From: Eurosta solidaginis
Taxonomy: Eukaryota; Arthropoda; Insecta; Diptera; Tephritidae
Direction of reading: 5' to 3'
NCBI RefSeq assembly: GCF_040869045.1
Contig: NC_090319.1
Location: 391,235,601 to 391,299,600 of the forward strand
Length of the DNA: 64,000 bases
Below are positions 10,154 through 21,104 of this stretch, piece after piece; position 1 is the stretch's first letter; each line of letters begins with the position of its first letter. The position numbers were made by a program, and so were the translations under genes. The notes below the pieces were generated by a model that had not been told where the DNA came from, did no database searches, and saw only the letters and a list, made by a program, of their open reading frames with translations.

Positions 10154-11090
10154 ATCCAGGAGCCGTGGCACTCATTTGGCGTTTACTACGCGCAAACGGA
10201 AGGAAGGGTAGGAGCTGCAGGCATTGTAAGAAAACAGCTGCATTCATAAATGCTGCCTACTTACACGTTCCGCAGAAGAATAAGCAGGCATTTATCCTGA
10301 CTCCTGCTACATGGCCCATACTGCGGAGGTTCCACCGATGAAGTACAAGAGGCTAGTACAGGACGAAGGACGCAAAGGGCGGTTGATCATAGGCGTGGAT
10401 GCAAATGCGCACCACAATGCGCGGGGAGGAGTAGATACGAATGAGAGAGGCGAATCTCTATTTTGTTACATCCTGCAAACCATACATACATTGGTCCAAC
10501 ATCCAGCAATGTTCTGGATATTACATTGAGCTCCGAACGTCATATATCAAGGTATGATTAGATGGTTCTTGATAGACCATCCTTCTCCGACCATGCGTAT
10601 ATCAGCTTTAGCATCCCCTTGAAGAGGGTAGAGAAGGGAGGAACCTTTAGAAACCCTAGGTCAAGGAACTGGACTAAATTCCAGAATCAGGTAGAAATAA
10701 AACTGGGACAACCCAAAGAGGTTGCCAATGTGGAGGAACTGGAGGAGTGAATTCCCAACAAGACCGCTTATGACTGCGTATAACAAAGCTTGCCCTCTAA
10801 GAAGATTCAGAGGAAAAGCAAAGCCGCCATGGTGGAGCAGTGAGCTGAGTCTTCTAAGAAGACAGGTAATAGAAATGTTTAAGCTAGCAAAGACCGTGGA
10901 AATCATCGGGAGATGATTTAGAAGAGCCAGCAGACAGGACTCACTCTTCGATCATGGAGCGGGTAGTGCCGGGGCTGGTGACCGATACCAAGATCGAATG
11001 GGCGGTAAAGTCGTTTTCTAAATCGCCGGGCCACATCATTTCTGCTCAAAACCTTTGAGGGACTGATAGATGTGTATATAAAGTCCAACG
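10154..11090 (+). pseudogene. LOA/R1-like LINE ORF2 remnant (endonuclease to RT)
   Basis: This follows the ORF1 above. Visible parts are LIIGVDANAHHN at about 10382 (the catalytic core of APE-like endonucleases usually reads DFNAHH or DANAHH), ERGESLF, DHPSFSDHAYISFSI near 10575 (the SDH motif) and TKIEWAVKSFSKSPG near 10985, just before the RT palm. Deletions and frameshifts break it. Its distal end lies inside the 2,077-bp tandem duplication, so one duplication breakpoint is within this ORF. Confidence 0.7.
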
Positions 11091-13033
11091 ATGAAAAGCT
11101 TTATGCATGTAAAAGAATGCTGGGGTGTATGTGGGGTTTATCGCGCTCTCCTTCTCATTGGGTTTTACAGCGATTGTAATCCCTATTCTATACTATGAAG
11201 CATGATACAAATATTACAAGGTAAAACCGGTAAGAGGCAGAAGACGTTTACAAAATTTTAAACTTCGCACTGCGCTCAAATTTTTTTTTTTTTTGTTTTG
11301 TTTTCATAGCAAAAATATAACAAAGTATTATATATTTGGTAATTGTATACGACAGCATGACACTCTTAATACACGTCCAAGAGGGGTACCGCGTTTTGGA
11401 TCCAGGATTGCGAATCTGAAAGCGGAGGTAAACAGTTTTTGGTCTGTCAAGAGATAATTGCAAAAGAAATTGAAAATTTTCATGTGGTTGTTGTAATTTT
11501 GAACATAAGTGTTTTGCGTGGATATAGTTTTGGTCTTCAAACCGGTGTTGGACCCACCCAGGGTAATTTTTTATAAGCGCGGCCAAAGGCCGCCAATGCA
11601 GAAAAGTTTTCTGCCCAAAAATACTATGGATCCCACCCTCGGTTTCGGGGCACTCCGGGGTAATTTTTCAGTTTTTCGTTAATATCTATTGAATGATCTA
11701 AAATTTTTATTTTCCGCCTTCGGATTATTGTTGTCGAGGTCAATACGAGTGTTTTGACACCTCTCTCGGTATTTCTGGACGCGTATTACCAGTGTCATAC
11801 TGCCGTATAGAATTACCATATATTTTTGCGTTCTAACATTAATATTATGATATTTTATCCAAAACCAAATTTTTTATTGGTGGAAATAACTTTTTTTTGG
11901 TGGGAAAGAAATCTCAACGGTCAACCGCATTCAAGAATTTTCAATTCAAGAATTGTATTGTGGTTTCCCGCAAAAAGAAGCATCAGGCCACTATCCTCTT
12001 CTGAGGAATTTTCTTCAACAAATTGTTTAGAAATTTATCTGGGTCTGCGCGACGAGAAGAAAACCCCGAATTACCTCCAAGGTGTACGTAATGCTTGAAA
12101 CACAATGCCGAGCGACGACGATATATGCCGCGTCGGGCGATGACATTTTTCAAAGGTTAAAGTCTAGTTGAGGGGTCGACTGCTAATACACTACCGAAAA
12201 TATCGAGAGAGGTGGCGAAAGATGCGTATTAATCTCGAGAACAATAATCCGAAGGCGGAATATAAAAATTTTATCTCTGTCCGGAAATATTTGCAGTTGA
12301 AGTTCGCGATTTTCATGTGGTTGTTGTAATGTTGGTGTACCCACAAACAAAATTGTGAACATCCGTGTTTTGCGCGGATATAGTTTTGGTCTCCAAACCG
12401 GTGTTGGACCCACCCAGGGTAATTTTTTATAATCGCGGCCGAAGCCCTCCAACGCAGAAAGATGTTATGCGCAAAAATACTATGGATACCACCTCCGGTT
12501 TCGGAGGGACCCGCGGGTCATTTCCGCCTTCGGATTATTAATACTGATGTCAAGACGCGTCGTTTGACATCTCTCTCGATATTTTTGGTAGCGTATTAGC
12601 AGTCGACCCCTCAACTAGACTATTACCTTTTTCTACTTAAAACACAATGCCGGGCGAAATTAACGCTCTTTATTCAGAGTGGCCAATATTTAGAAATAAA
12701 GATGAAAATAATTAAAACTTTTTTAATTCTTTGCTTTAGAATTTGACTGCTAAAACATACCCAAATTGTTAAGAGCTGTGTTAATCCGGAGGACGAAAAT
12801 TTACACTATAATATTATATAATTTAAAAATACAGTTTACATGTATACGGCGCACGTACGTTTCCATAAGCTTGCATGCGTTTAAATTTTTCACCGCGCAC
12901 GTACCCGGTTAGTTGAAAACATTGATTGAAAAAACTAAAATTTTGCAAATGTTTGTGTTATTAACTGTTAGTTTTTAATAATATTAATCAATAGTTGGCG
13001 GTTTATCAATAATGATACCGAAACACGTCTTTC
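10957..13033. repeat. tandem duplication, unit 1 (2,077 bp)
   Basis: Every landmark recurs 2,077 bp later (GAGCGGGTAGTGCC at 10957 and 13034; TTTTGGATCCAGGATTGCG at both). Only a handful of single-base differences were noticed by eye, such as CACCTCTCTC against CACCTTTCTC. The unit consists of about 130 bp of LINE RT, a non-coding region with T-runs, and MITE-like material. No host coding sequence is present. Confidence 0.95.
12161..12621. mobile_element. 461-bp TIR element, in duplication unit 1
   Basis: Terminal inverted repeats start AGTCTAGTTGAGGGGTCGAC and continue TGCTAATAC with few differences for about 50 bp. The interior contains GTTGGACCCACCCAGGGTAA, which also occurs at 11545 in the same unit. 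A second, more decayed relative therefore sits upstream at about 11390-11810. There is no coding capacity. Confidence 0.8.
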
Positions 13034-15110
13034 GAGCGGGTAGTGCCGGGGCTGGTGACCGATACCAAGATCGAATGGGCGGTAAAGTCGTTTTCTAAAT
13101 CGCCGGGCCACATCATTTCTGCTCAAAACCTTTGAGGGACTGATAGATGTGTATATAAAGTCCAACGATGAAAAGCTTTATGCATGTAAAAGAATGCTGG
13201 GGTGTATGTGGGGTTTATCGCGCTCTCCTTCTCATTGGGTTTTACAGCGATTGTAATCCCTATTCTATACTATGAAGCATGATACAAATATTACAAGGTA
13301 AAACCGGTAAGAGGCAGAAGACGTTTACAAAATTTTAAACTTCGCACTGCGCTCAAATTTTTTTTTTTTTTGTTTTGTTTTCATAGCAAAAATATAACAA
13401 AGTATTATATATTTGGTAATTGTATACGACAGCATGACACTCTTAATACACGTCCAAGAGGGGTACCGCGTTTTGGATCCAGGATTGCGAATCTGAAAGC
13501 GGAGGTAAACAGTTTTTGGTCTGTCAAGAGATAATTGCAAAAGAAATTGAAAATTTTCATGTGGTTGTTGTAATTTTGAACATAAGTGTTTTGCGTGGAT
13601 ATAGTTTTGGTCTTCAAACCGGTGTTGGACCCACCCAGGGTAATTTTTTATAAGCGCGGCCAAAGGCCGCCAATGCAGAAAAGTTTTCTGCCCAAAAATA
13701 CTATGGATCCCACCCTCGGTTTCGGGGCACTCCGGGGTAATTTTTCAGTTTTTCGTTAATATCTATTGAATGATCTAAAATTTTTATTTTCCGCCTTCGG
13801 ATTATTGTTGTCGAGGTCAATACGAGTGTTTTGACACCTTTCTCGGTATTTCTGGACGCGTATTACCAGTGTCATACTGCCGTATAGAATTACCATATAT
13901 TTTTGCGTTCTAACATTAATATTATGATATTTTATCCAAAACCAAATTTTTTATTGGTGGAAATAACTTTTTTTTGGTGGGAAAGAAATCTCAACGGTCA
14001 ACCGCATTCAAGAATTTTCAATTCAAGAATTGTATTGTGGTTTCCCGCAAAAAGAAGCATCAGGCCACTATCCTCTTCTGAGGAATTTTCTTCAACAAAT
14101 TGTTTAGAAATTTATCTGGGTCTGCGCGACGAGAAGAAAACCCCGAATTACCTCCAAGGTGTACGTAATGTTTGAAACACAATGCCGAGCGACGACGATA
14201 TATGCCGCGTCGGGCGATGACATTTTTCAAAGGTTAAAGTCTAGTTGAGGGGTCGACTGCTAATACACTACCGAAAATATCGAGAGAGGTGGCGAAAGAT
14301 GCGTATTAATCTCGAGAACAATAATCCGAAGGCGGAATATAAAAATTTTATCTCTGTCCGGAAATATTTGCAGTTGAAGTTCGCGATTTTCATGTGGTTG
14401 TTGTAATGTTGGTGTACCCACAAACAAAATTGTGAACATCCGTGTTTTGCGCGGATATAGTTTTGGTCTCCAAACCGGTGTTGGACCCACCCAGGGTAAT
14501 TTTTTATAATCGCGGCCGAAGCCCTCCAACGCAGAAAGATGTTCTGCGCAAAAATACTATGGATACCACCTCCGGTTTCGGAGGGACCCGCGGGTCATTT
14601 CCGCCTTCGGATTATTAATACTGATGTCAAGACGCGTCGTTTGACATCTCTCTCGATATTTTTGGTAGCGTATTAGCAGTCGACCCCTCAACTAGACTAT
14701 TACCTTTTTCTACTTAAAACACAATGCCGGGCGAAATTGACGCTCTTTATTCAGAGTGGCCAATATTTAGAAATAAAGATGAAAATAATTAAAACTTTTT
14801 TAATTCTTTGCTTTAGAATTTGACTGCTAAAACATACCCAAATTGTTAAGAGCTGTGTTAATCCGGAGGACGAAAATTTACACTATAATATTATATAATT
14901 TAAAAATACAGTTTACATGTATACGGCGCACGTACGTTTCCATAAGCTTGCATGCGTTTAAATTTTTCACCGCGCACGTACCCGGTTAGTTGAAAACATT
15001 GATTGAAAAAACTAAAATTTTGCAAATGTTTATGTTATTACCTGTTAGTTTTTAATAATATTAATCAATAGTTGGCGGTTTATCAATAATGATACCGAAA
15101 CACGTCTTTC
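13034..15110. repeat. tandem duplication, unit 2 (2,077 bp)
   Basis: This is the second copy of 10957-13033, head to tail with no spacer. The junction reads GTCTTTCGAGCGGG. The parental breakpoints (GGAGCGGG at 10956 and TTTCGATATCC at 15109) share only a GA dinucleotide, so it arose through a microhomology-type event and not recombination between long repeats. Confidence 0.95.
14238..14698. mobile_element. 461-bp TIR element, in duplication unit 2
   Basis: This copy exists because the larger segment was duplicated. It is the same as 12161-12621 apart from isolated substitutions and is not an independent insertion. Confidence 0.8.
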
Positions 15111-15115
15111 GATAT

Positions 15116-15136
15116 CCCCCCCCCCCCCCCCCCCCC
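15116..15136 (+). repeat. poly-C run of 21
   Basis: Twenty-one consecutive C residues follow directly after the end of the tandem duplication. Homopolymers like this are assembly-prone, so the length is uncertain. Confidence 0.9.
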
Positions 15137-15379
15137 AATTTTTTTGAAAGTTTTTTGACCCGGCGGTGCGTAAATTTCGCTCTTCGCTTTCATTGTGTTC
15201 ACCTTCATGTAATTAGGGGGATTCTATTTTTGACGAGGCGATGTTCGTCGCGTTTATTTCGCGGTGTTTCAAGCATAAGAGATACATATCTACTAATAAT
15301 AACAATTTGGTGTGATATATGTATATCCGAAGATATTAAGGTCTAGCTTTCCATCAAATTCAAAGGCTACGTATCGTGT

Positions 15380-16528
15380 GGTGCCCCCATAAATTCAGAG
15401 AGCAAAAATTCAGAAGCACATTTTTTCACAAAACATTAGTCAGAACCCTTTCTTCAGAAATACAAAATTCAGAGGTCAAAACTCAGAAGTCAAATCTCAG
15501 AAGTCTAATTTCAGAAGTAAAATTTCAGAAGTCAAATTGCAGAAGTCAAATTTCACAAGTGAAAATTCAGAAGTCAAATTTGAGAAGTCAAATTTCAGAA
15601 GGCAAAATTCAGAAGTCAAAATTCAGAAAGTAATCAGACGACGGAAAAAATATTAAATTTTTCTCAAAATTCGTGTCAATTGACATTCACAGCACTGCGA
15701 CATCTGTTGCAGAATGGATGTGAAAATTGGACTTGTTTCATGGCAATGACGCCATAGTGTCATATTTAGTGACACTTTTTTCCCGTGCTCTGGGATGTAT
15801 TAACAATTTTAGTTGTTTCAATTAAGAAAACATTTTTCATAACAATAATAATGATAAAATAATTATGGTTAGGCCTTGAGCCCGATTCAAACCCGCGATC
15901 GTTTGAATTTACAGTATTAAAAAAACGAAGTCCTTATATTTTTTCTTGCGTTTCCGGTATGACTCGCCTCCAGCTGAAAATTGCTACAGTTTTGTTTCTA
16001 TTATTGCCTGTTCGTTTTTTATTTTATTTATGCAATTAAATATGTTAGCATGTGTCCCAAACGCACTTTGAATGACGTTGTGCCACCTTTCGATAGAATT
16101 ATTTGAACGGACTTCACCCAATTTGGTGATATTATACATATTCCATAATTCGATTGAATATAACGCCTACCTTCGACGTTGCTTTGTTCCAGGCTGAACA
16201 AAATTTAGAAGTAAAATTTCAGAAGTCAAAATTCAGAAATTAATCAGACTGCAAAAAAAATATTAAATTTTGCGCAAAATTTTATGTTTTTTTGCTGTCT
16301 GATTACTTTCTGAATTTTTACTTCTGAAATGTTACTTCTGAAATTTGATTTCTGAATTTTGACTTCTGAAATCTTACTTCCGAATTTTGACTTCTGAAAT
16401 TTTACTTCTGAATTTTTGTTTCTGAGTTTTGACTTCTGAATGTTGGCTTTCTGAAAAAAGGGTTCTGACTAATGTTTTCTGAAAAAATGTGTTTCTGAAT
16501 TTTTGTTTTCTGAATTTATGGGGGGAAC
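15380..16528. mobile_element. foldback-type transposon
   Basis: The ends are long inverted repeats made of short tandem units. The left end (15380-15635) repeats AAATTCAGAAGTC-like words and the right end (16200-16528) repeats the complement GACTTCTGAATTT. Ordered landmarks also mirror each other: CCCCCATAAATTCAG, then CATTAGTCAGAACCC. The direct repeat CGTATCGTGT (10 bp; 9 bp if the first C is chance) flanks it at 15370-15379 and 16529-16538. Tandem-repeat TIRs plus a 9-10-bp duplication match the Drosophila FB/MULE-like foldback class. The middle holds a family-3 SINE scrap but no transposase. Confidence 0.85.
15823..15905 (-). repeat. SINE family 3 scrap inside foldback element
   Basis: The - strand reads GATCGCGGGTTTGAATCGGG and continues AAGGCCTAACCATAATTATT, matching the arms of 6556-7060. 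It was probably captured in, or inserted into, the foldback middle. Confidence 0.6.
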
Positions 16529-16574
16529 CGTATCGTGTATTTCTTTTTCTACGAACTGGCTCACCTAAGCACAT

Positions 16575-16735
16575 GTTTTATGCCGACCCAAAACTTTATC
16601 TGCTAAGGCGGACGAAACTTTAGTGCCAAGGTAATGCCGAGGGACAATCGATACCATTTATAAAAATTTTCTTAAATATTTTTGATGGATAGGCCTAGTG
16701 TCTACACCACGGCGCAGATTTTGGCCGTTAAGCCG
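16575..16735 (-). repeat. diverged SINE family 1-like body
   Basis: The segment from ACATGTTTTATGCCGACCC to TGATGGATAGGCCTAG matches in order the body of family 1 SINEs (ACATGTTTTATGCCGACTCC and the ATCTGC..GGCAGATGA region). The head is too diverged to define. Confidence 0.45.
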
Positions 16736-16744
16736 GTAAATTCA

Positions 16745-16965
16745 GCCTCCACGAACTATCATACTCCAACTGGACGATGATGGTTATGTAAGCTACAGCG
16801 TTTTTGCTGGTGTGGGCAAGTTATGGGAAGATCTCCACTGGGTTCGGAGAAGCAGGTGGGGGAAGACGTTGATCTCTCTTGATGCCCTCTGTTGGCGTCG
16901 GTTATCGCGAACAGGGTTAGCTGGAGTGACTTGTTACGCAACGATCAGCATCTCCTAAACGGTTA
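16745..16965 (+). pseudogene. possible LINE C-terminal scrap
   Basis: The + strand can be read as a peptide with SLDALCWRRLSRTGLAG and a nearby stop. It resembles the C-terminus of RTE-like LINE proteins but is frameshifted. This is a weak call. Confidence 0.3.
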
Positions 16966-17324
16966 AGCATATGTACATAAGACCAACCGTTTTCTCAACC
17001 TTTTCTCATACTAATTACTTATATTTTACATTTAAATACGAGAAGAGAATAATTTCAAAGGAGTATATTCCTAAATTTCTAAATTCGTTAACTACCGAAA
17101 ATCCAATATAGTATCTCAGACAATAGCAACAAGCCGTTGAATAAGCTTTGTAGGTCACTACATGTTTCCCTCAACGTTTCGAAATCTTAGTGAACCTTAG
17201 CTCATATGTATAGAACAACCAAATTCACTCATAATAAACACTTAACAGACAGGTCTTAACTCAAACTTGTCCCTGTGTAAAATGTATTAAATTAAGTAAA
17301 ATTTTTAAACTATGCGCGAAAAAG

Positions 17325-17657
17325 GTGGTCTAATGGAACTCAACGAGCTACGTAGGCGTTTAATATCGGCCAGAGGTCAAAGTATGGTACATCAAGAAAT
17401 TACGAACGAAGACATTTTAATGGCCGCAAAAAAGTTGAGCATTTTTGGTAACGGGTAAGAATGAATAATATTTATAAATTAACCTCACATCTAAAAAGTT
17501 ATTTTGAAAGGTTTTTGGTGCATAAAGTAGGTAAAGGAAAGTACATGGTACAGTCAATACCAGGCGAACTTAGCATGGAGGAATCTAGGATATTAACGGC
17601 GGCTTCTAATACGGAAATGGGCTATATAACATTACTAATGCTAACTGAGCTACTCGG
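17325..17657 (+). CDS. lsn: Vps22 (ESCRT-II subunit), penultimate two exons
   Basis: This encodes the middle of the C-terminal half of Vps22/SNF8. With Vps25 and Vps36 it forms ESCRT-II, which acts on endosomes in sorting ubiquitinated membrane proteins into multivesicular bodies. Exon 17325-17454 encodes GGLMELNELRRRLISARG. A 56-bp intron (GTAAGA..GAAAG) follows, and exon 17511-17657 encodes VHKVGKGKYMVQSIPGELSM. Order and spacing match the SNF8 family as I recall it (GGLI..L..R, YLIQSVPAELNM), a winged-helix region. Splice phases agree between all three visible exons. The acceptor at 17324 (AAAAAG) has a poor pyrimidine tract, and an in-frame stop upstream excludes a longer exon. The 5' exons are not in the window. 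The donor GTGAGC at 17658 opens a 14.3-kb intron. Confidence 0.9.
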
Positions 17658-18057
17658 GTGAGCCAAACTTGGTTTTAACTAAAGAGCACAATCTTGAGAT
17701 GAGTTTATAGCAGACATCGGCAAATAATGGCACAATTGTGCAGACTCAATTCAGACGTATTCTTATTCTCTTTAGTTTAGTTGTCGCTGAGCATTTGGCG
17801 CATTAACATCGATAGTGTTTGTTGCTCGCTATGTTGACGAATGTTATTAGCAAGCAACAAGCAAAGATCGTTTGTTAGTTTTTTCAATGAGCACAAACGA
17901 AATATATTTAATGTTGGCCAACCCTTTTGCGCAAATACAATGTATTGAATTGTATAAACCTTTTTTTGCATTGTGCGCATTAAAAATATAATAACAAACG
18001 ATCTTGTATAGCTGCTTGCTAATAAGCGAATGAACTACGCAGACGATGCATCAGGTG

Positions 18058-19052
18058 CAGTGTTGCCAGGTTAGCCTTTTCGAGGATAGATTTAGCCTTT
18101 TTTTTGCCTTTAGCCTCGAAATTTTGTGTTTAGCTTCGTGACTTTTTTCTAGCCTTTTTTACTCCGAATGTATTTTTAAAAATTTCTAAAATAAAATAAT
18201 TTCAATAGTTCCTGTGAACACCTAATACCTAATAATATGAGTTCTCTACAAAAGATTAATTCTTTTTCTGCTGAAAATTCGTTGAAAATTTCAAAGCCAG
18301 ATGTATTTTCTTACTTTGAAAAAGAGAAGTATAGTTATTCTTCAAGTCAAATAGCATTAATAGAACTGCAGTTGCCAAAGCTTATAACTATACAATGGGA
18401 AAATGTACACTCCGCCATGGAATTTTGGTCGGAAGTCCGAGAACATAAAAATGCATTAAACGAACCTCCTTTTTTAGAACTTGTCGAATTCATATTTAGT
18501 TTTTTAGTATTACCACTCAGTAACGCGGAGGTTGAAAGAGTTTTTAGTGGCATGAAAATTCTGAAAACTAAATTAAGGAACAAACTAAAAATTAAAATGC
18601 TTAATGCGCTGCTTAATATTAGATGCTCGTTAAAACGCTTATCTAAATGTTGTAATGACTTTGAAATTACCTATGATCTCATATCTATGGTAAATAGCGA
18701 AACTTTATACCCAGACGTAAGCTCTTCTGATTCTTCAGATGGCGAATATTTTATATAAATAATTAGTTTGTAATATTTTTTTTATGTACATATATACACA
18801 TATGCAATCATTTAAAGTAATTCCATGTGCTAGTCAAAGAAAATGTGCCTGATATGTTTTTAAACAGGAAGTTATGCTTAAGTTATGTTTATAAGTTTTT
18901 ATTTACAAATGTGTAAACTAAAATATAAAAAAAAATTTATGAATTAACCAAAAAATTTCTGGCCTTTTTTAGCTTTTTTTTCTAAATTTAGCCTTTTCTA
19001 ACCTTTTTTTTGCCAATCTAGCTTCTTTTTTTTGCATAACCTGGCAACACTG
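18058..19052 (+). mobile_element. hAT transposon, internally deleted (995 bp)
   Basis: The ends are CAGTGTTGCCAGGTTA and its exact complement (16 bp), followed by subterminal AGCCTTTT/AAAAAGGC-rich sequence. A perfect 8-bp duplication, ATCAGGTG, lies at 18050-18057 and 19053-19060. Terminal CAG and an 8-bp target duplication are diagnostic of hAT. Only the last part of a transposase is retained, so the copy cannot move by itself. Confidence 0.95.
18237..18758 (+). pseudogene. hAT transposase C-terminal (dimerisation) fragment
   Basis: A 173-residue open frame contains the hAT C-terminal dimerisation motif LPLSNAEVERVFSGMK at about residues 94-109, then KLRNKLKIKMLNALLNIR and an acidic tail. 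Full hAT transposases are 500-700 residues with a BED finger and a DDE core; both are missing here, and the catalytic glutamate region before the dimerisation motif is mostly gone. The open frame is undisrupted, so a truncated protein could be made. The element's own ends lie 180 bp upstream and 290 bp downstream. A 3'-terminal deletion derivative is more likely than a domesticated gene. Confidence 0.85.
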
Positions 19053-19085
19053 ATCAGGTGATGTGCGCGATTATTGCGCTCTCAC

Positions 19086-19416
19086 TAAAGCGCCAAATAC
19101 ACGACACGAACATTTCCGCGAACATTCCGCAATCTTGTTCGCAGCTTTGGCCATACACCATACGAACTTTTGGCCGAACATTAGAAATTTTTTATTGTCC
19201 ATTTTACTTTTGCGCGCACGTCTGTTCCGTTCAGAAATTATTACGATTATGAGCTATTTCGCCATACACGCACGAACAGTTCGTTAAAATATTTTGATTT
19301 TTGGCGAACATTTGCGCGAACTGGCAAACACCACCATACACGACAGAAAAGCTCGCAGAAACATGACATAACGGTAATGTTCACGGAAATGTTCGTGTCG
19401 TGTATTTGGAGCTTTA
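19086..19416. mobile_element. MITE with about 40-bp inverted ends
   Basis: The left end TAAAGCGCCAAATACACGAC and the right end, as complement TAAAGCTCCAAATACACGAC, continue matching through ACGAACATTTCCG. Interior words CATACACCATACGAAC and CACCATACACGAC are also partly repeated. The target duplication may be TA. No protein is encoded. Confidence 0.75.
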
Positions 19417-19599
19417 CACATCTGCATTTCTAATTTACCTATACCTGGTTTATAGCATGCGTTTGCATGGGGAGCGGAAAATTAGCGTTGGAGTATCGCA
19501 AAAAACGTTAAAGCACGTTAACTTAAGTTTGGAGCGGATAATGTGTTTACTTTTTCTTTGCTTTCTTTTTCATCATTATTAACTTTAATCGTCTAGACT

Positions 19600-20082
19600 A
19601 GCGATGGGCAAAACGGCTCGTATGAGCCTTTTGCTCATACGGGCACGCTTTGCACATTTAAGTGCTAGGTGAGGGACGATCAAGTGCAGGTACGTGGGGC
19701 GAAGAACACAGGAAGAGAATAATATACAAACACACATAAGATTGATAAAGAGAGAGAATGTGGAAAATAGAGCTGCCACCGCTCTTAATATGTTCAAATT
19801 ATTAAGCGTTTTAGGATAAACACTAGCCTTTACCGGCGGTTTCGCTCGCATTAAAGGCCACAAATATGTAATGTTGCTTTTGTGATTCACAACTCGGACT
19901 GAATTTTCAGTTGTAATTTTAAAAGTTCCTTTATTATTCAAATCATAAACAAAGCAAGTTTTAAAATTAGAAAAATGGTCGCCGTAAATTAAACATACAT
20001 GCAACAGATGCTCCAACAATTTTTGCAGTGTGGACTTAACGGTATATGTATGTGAGCTGAAGAAATTTGAAAATTCCTCCAT
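19600..20082 (-). pseudogene. possible BED-finger remnant of a hAT transposase
   Basis: This open frame on the - strand begins MEEFSNFF and includes KTCFVYDLNNKG and NHKSNITYLWPLMRAKPP. The second stretch resembles a BED zinc finger end (SNL..HL..KHP), with the metal-binding histidines and second cysteine altered. The frame then runs through non-homologous, hydrophobic sequence. It lies at the expected 5' side of the hAT element if that is read on the - strand. Probably a dead N-terminus; the function is not certain. Confidence 0.4.
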
Positions 20083-20410
20083 AATTCAAAATTTATAAAT
20101 GAAAGCAGTTATGTTTATAATAAAACTGGTAAAATGAGTCGTTGTTTATGCGATTGGTACCTTTTTTTATTTGTAAACTGATACATTTTTTTCTAGGCTC
20201 ACGGCAACACTGCCAACAAGTCTGAAAAGGGTTTCGTTTTCCCACGATTGTATACGAAACGTGCATTAGTACGTTTTTCTACTACTACTTCCTCTAATGC
20301 TAGTACTTTAAAAATACTTTTTTAAATACTTTTATATTGCAAAATGAATCAGCCTGCATATAACTAAATGTATGTGAAGGCGAAATGAATGTCATTAATG
20401 CGCTGCTTAA

Positions 20411-20693
20411 CCCTAGAATATCATACTTATTTTTAATACGTAAACATCATACTTCGTCGAATCGACTACAGTAATATTTAAAAGGGTACAAAGGATGTCT
20501 CCTGTTTAAAAAAGATGTTTAAATTTGTATTAATAAATTCTTTTTAATGTATTTTAATGAAATAAGACAAAAACAGTTTAGCTTTTTAATATTATCTATA
20601 CAAAAAATCAGCAAAAAAAAACATATAATTTAAGGAGAAAAACCAAAAGCAAAAATATGCGTCGTCGTTTCGACGAAGTATGATATTCTAGGG
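20411..20693. mobile_element. piggyBac-type MITE (283 bp)
   Basis: It is bounded by TTAA on both sides (20407-20410 and 20694-20697). The terminal inverted repeat is CCCTAGAATATCATACTT, and a nearby inner inverted motif is ATACTTCGTCGAA. The CCCTAG end and TTAA target are the piggyBac hallmarks. No coding sequence is present. It is inserted inside the hAT element 19599-21002. Confidence 0.93.
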
Positions 20694-21104
20694 TTAACAT
20701 AAAGTCAACTTCAGTCTATGGTTATTCCGTTTTTCGTATTTCTTGCCAAAAAATTTATGTTTTTGTTTTCGTACTATTGCAACACAGTTTGGGAATTGGT
20801 TTTCGAGGTTGAGAGAGAATATTTTCATTTCAGTTTTTTAGTGTTTCCGCAACCTTCTTGCGATGAATAACGTTTGGGACGAGGCGTACGATATTTCCAA
20901 TGTTTTTTTTTACTCCCCTAACACCCCAAAACATACAAACGTCACACCTAGCACTCACGTGCACTGAAACTGATTTAGGAGCCGAAAATAGGCCCATCCC
21001 TGGTCTAGACCCTAGGGTATTTATTTATTTTACCAGCTGCATTGCGTAGTGTGCCATTCTTCACTCATTTGCTATACCAATCGGGAGCAGCATAGTAGAT
21101 TTGG

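Larger units (their letters stand above)
19599..21002 (-). mobile_element. hAT transposon carrying a piggyBac-type MITE
   Basis: The ends TAGCGATGGGCAAAA and, as complement, CAGGGATGGGCCTAT are imperfect hAT termini. The 8-bp duplication GTCTAGAC is perfect (19591-19598 and 21003-21010). Such palindromic TCTAGA-centred duplications fit the hAT target preference. The interior holds one sizeable frame on the - strand and a nested MITE at 20411-20693. Confidence 0.88.

Noticed and set aside
9566..10171. 201-residue frame on the - strand
   Set aside because: It is the shadow of the LINE ORF1, whose + strand reading shows recognisable motifs.
11248..11586. 112-residue frame repeated at 13325-13663
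   Set aside because: It is perfectly repeated only because the 2,077-bp segment is duplicated. There are no domains, and it overlaps MITE-like sequence.
12161..12627. 6-bp target duplication TTTTTC for the 461-bp TIR element
   Set aside because: The flanks TTTTTCAAA and TTTTTCTAC match only partly, and the TIR boundary is uncertain, so it was not claimed.
15400..15635. CRISPR-like spaced repeats
   Set aside because: The units are degenerate, contiguous and mirrored at 16200-16528. The context is a eukaryotic foldback element.
16980..17324. further Vps22 coding sequence upstream of 17325
   Set aside because: The frame contains an in-frame TAA before the ATG at 17312, and no match to the expected upstream peptide was seen. 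The exon was therefore started after AAAAAG.
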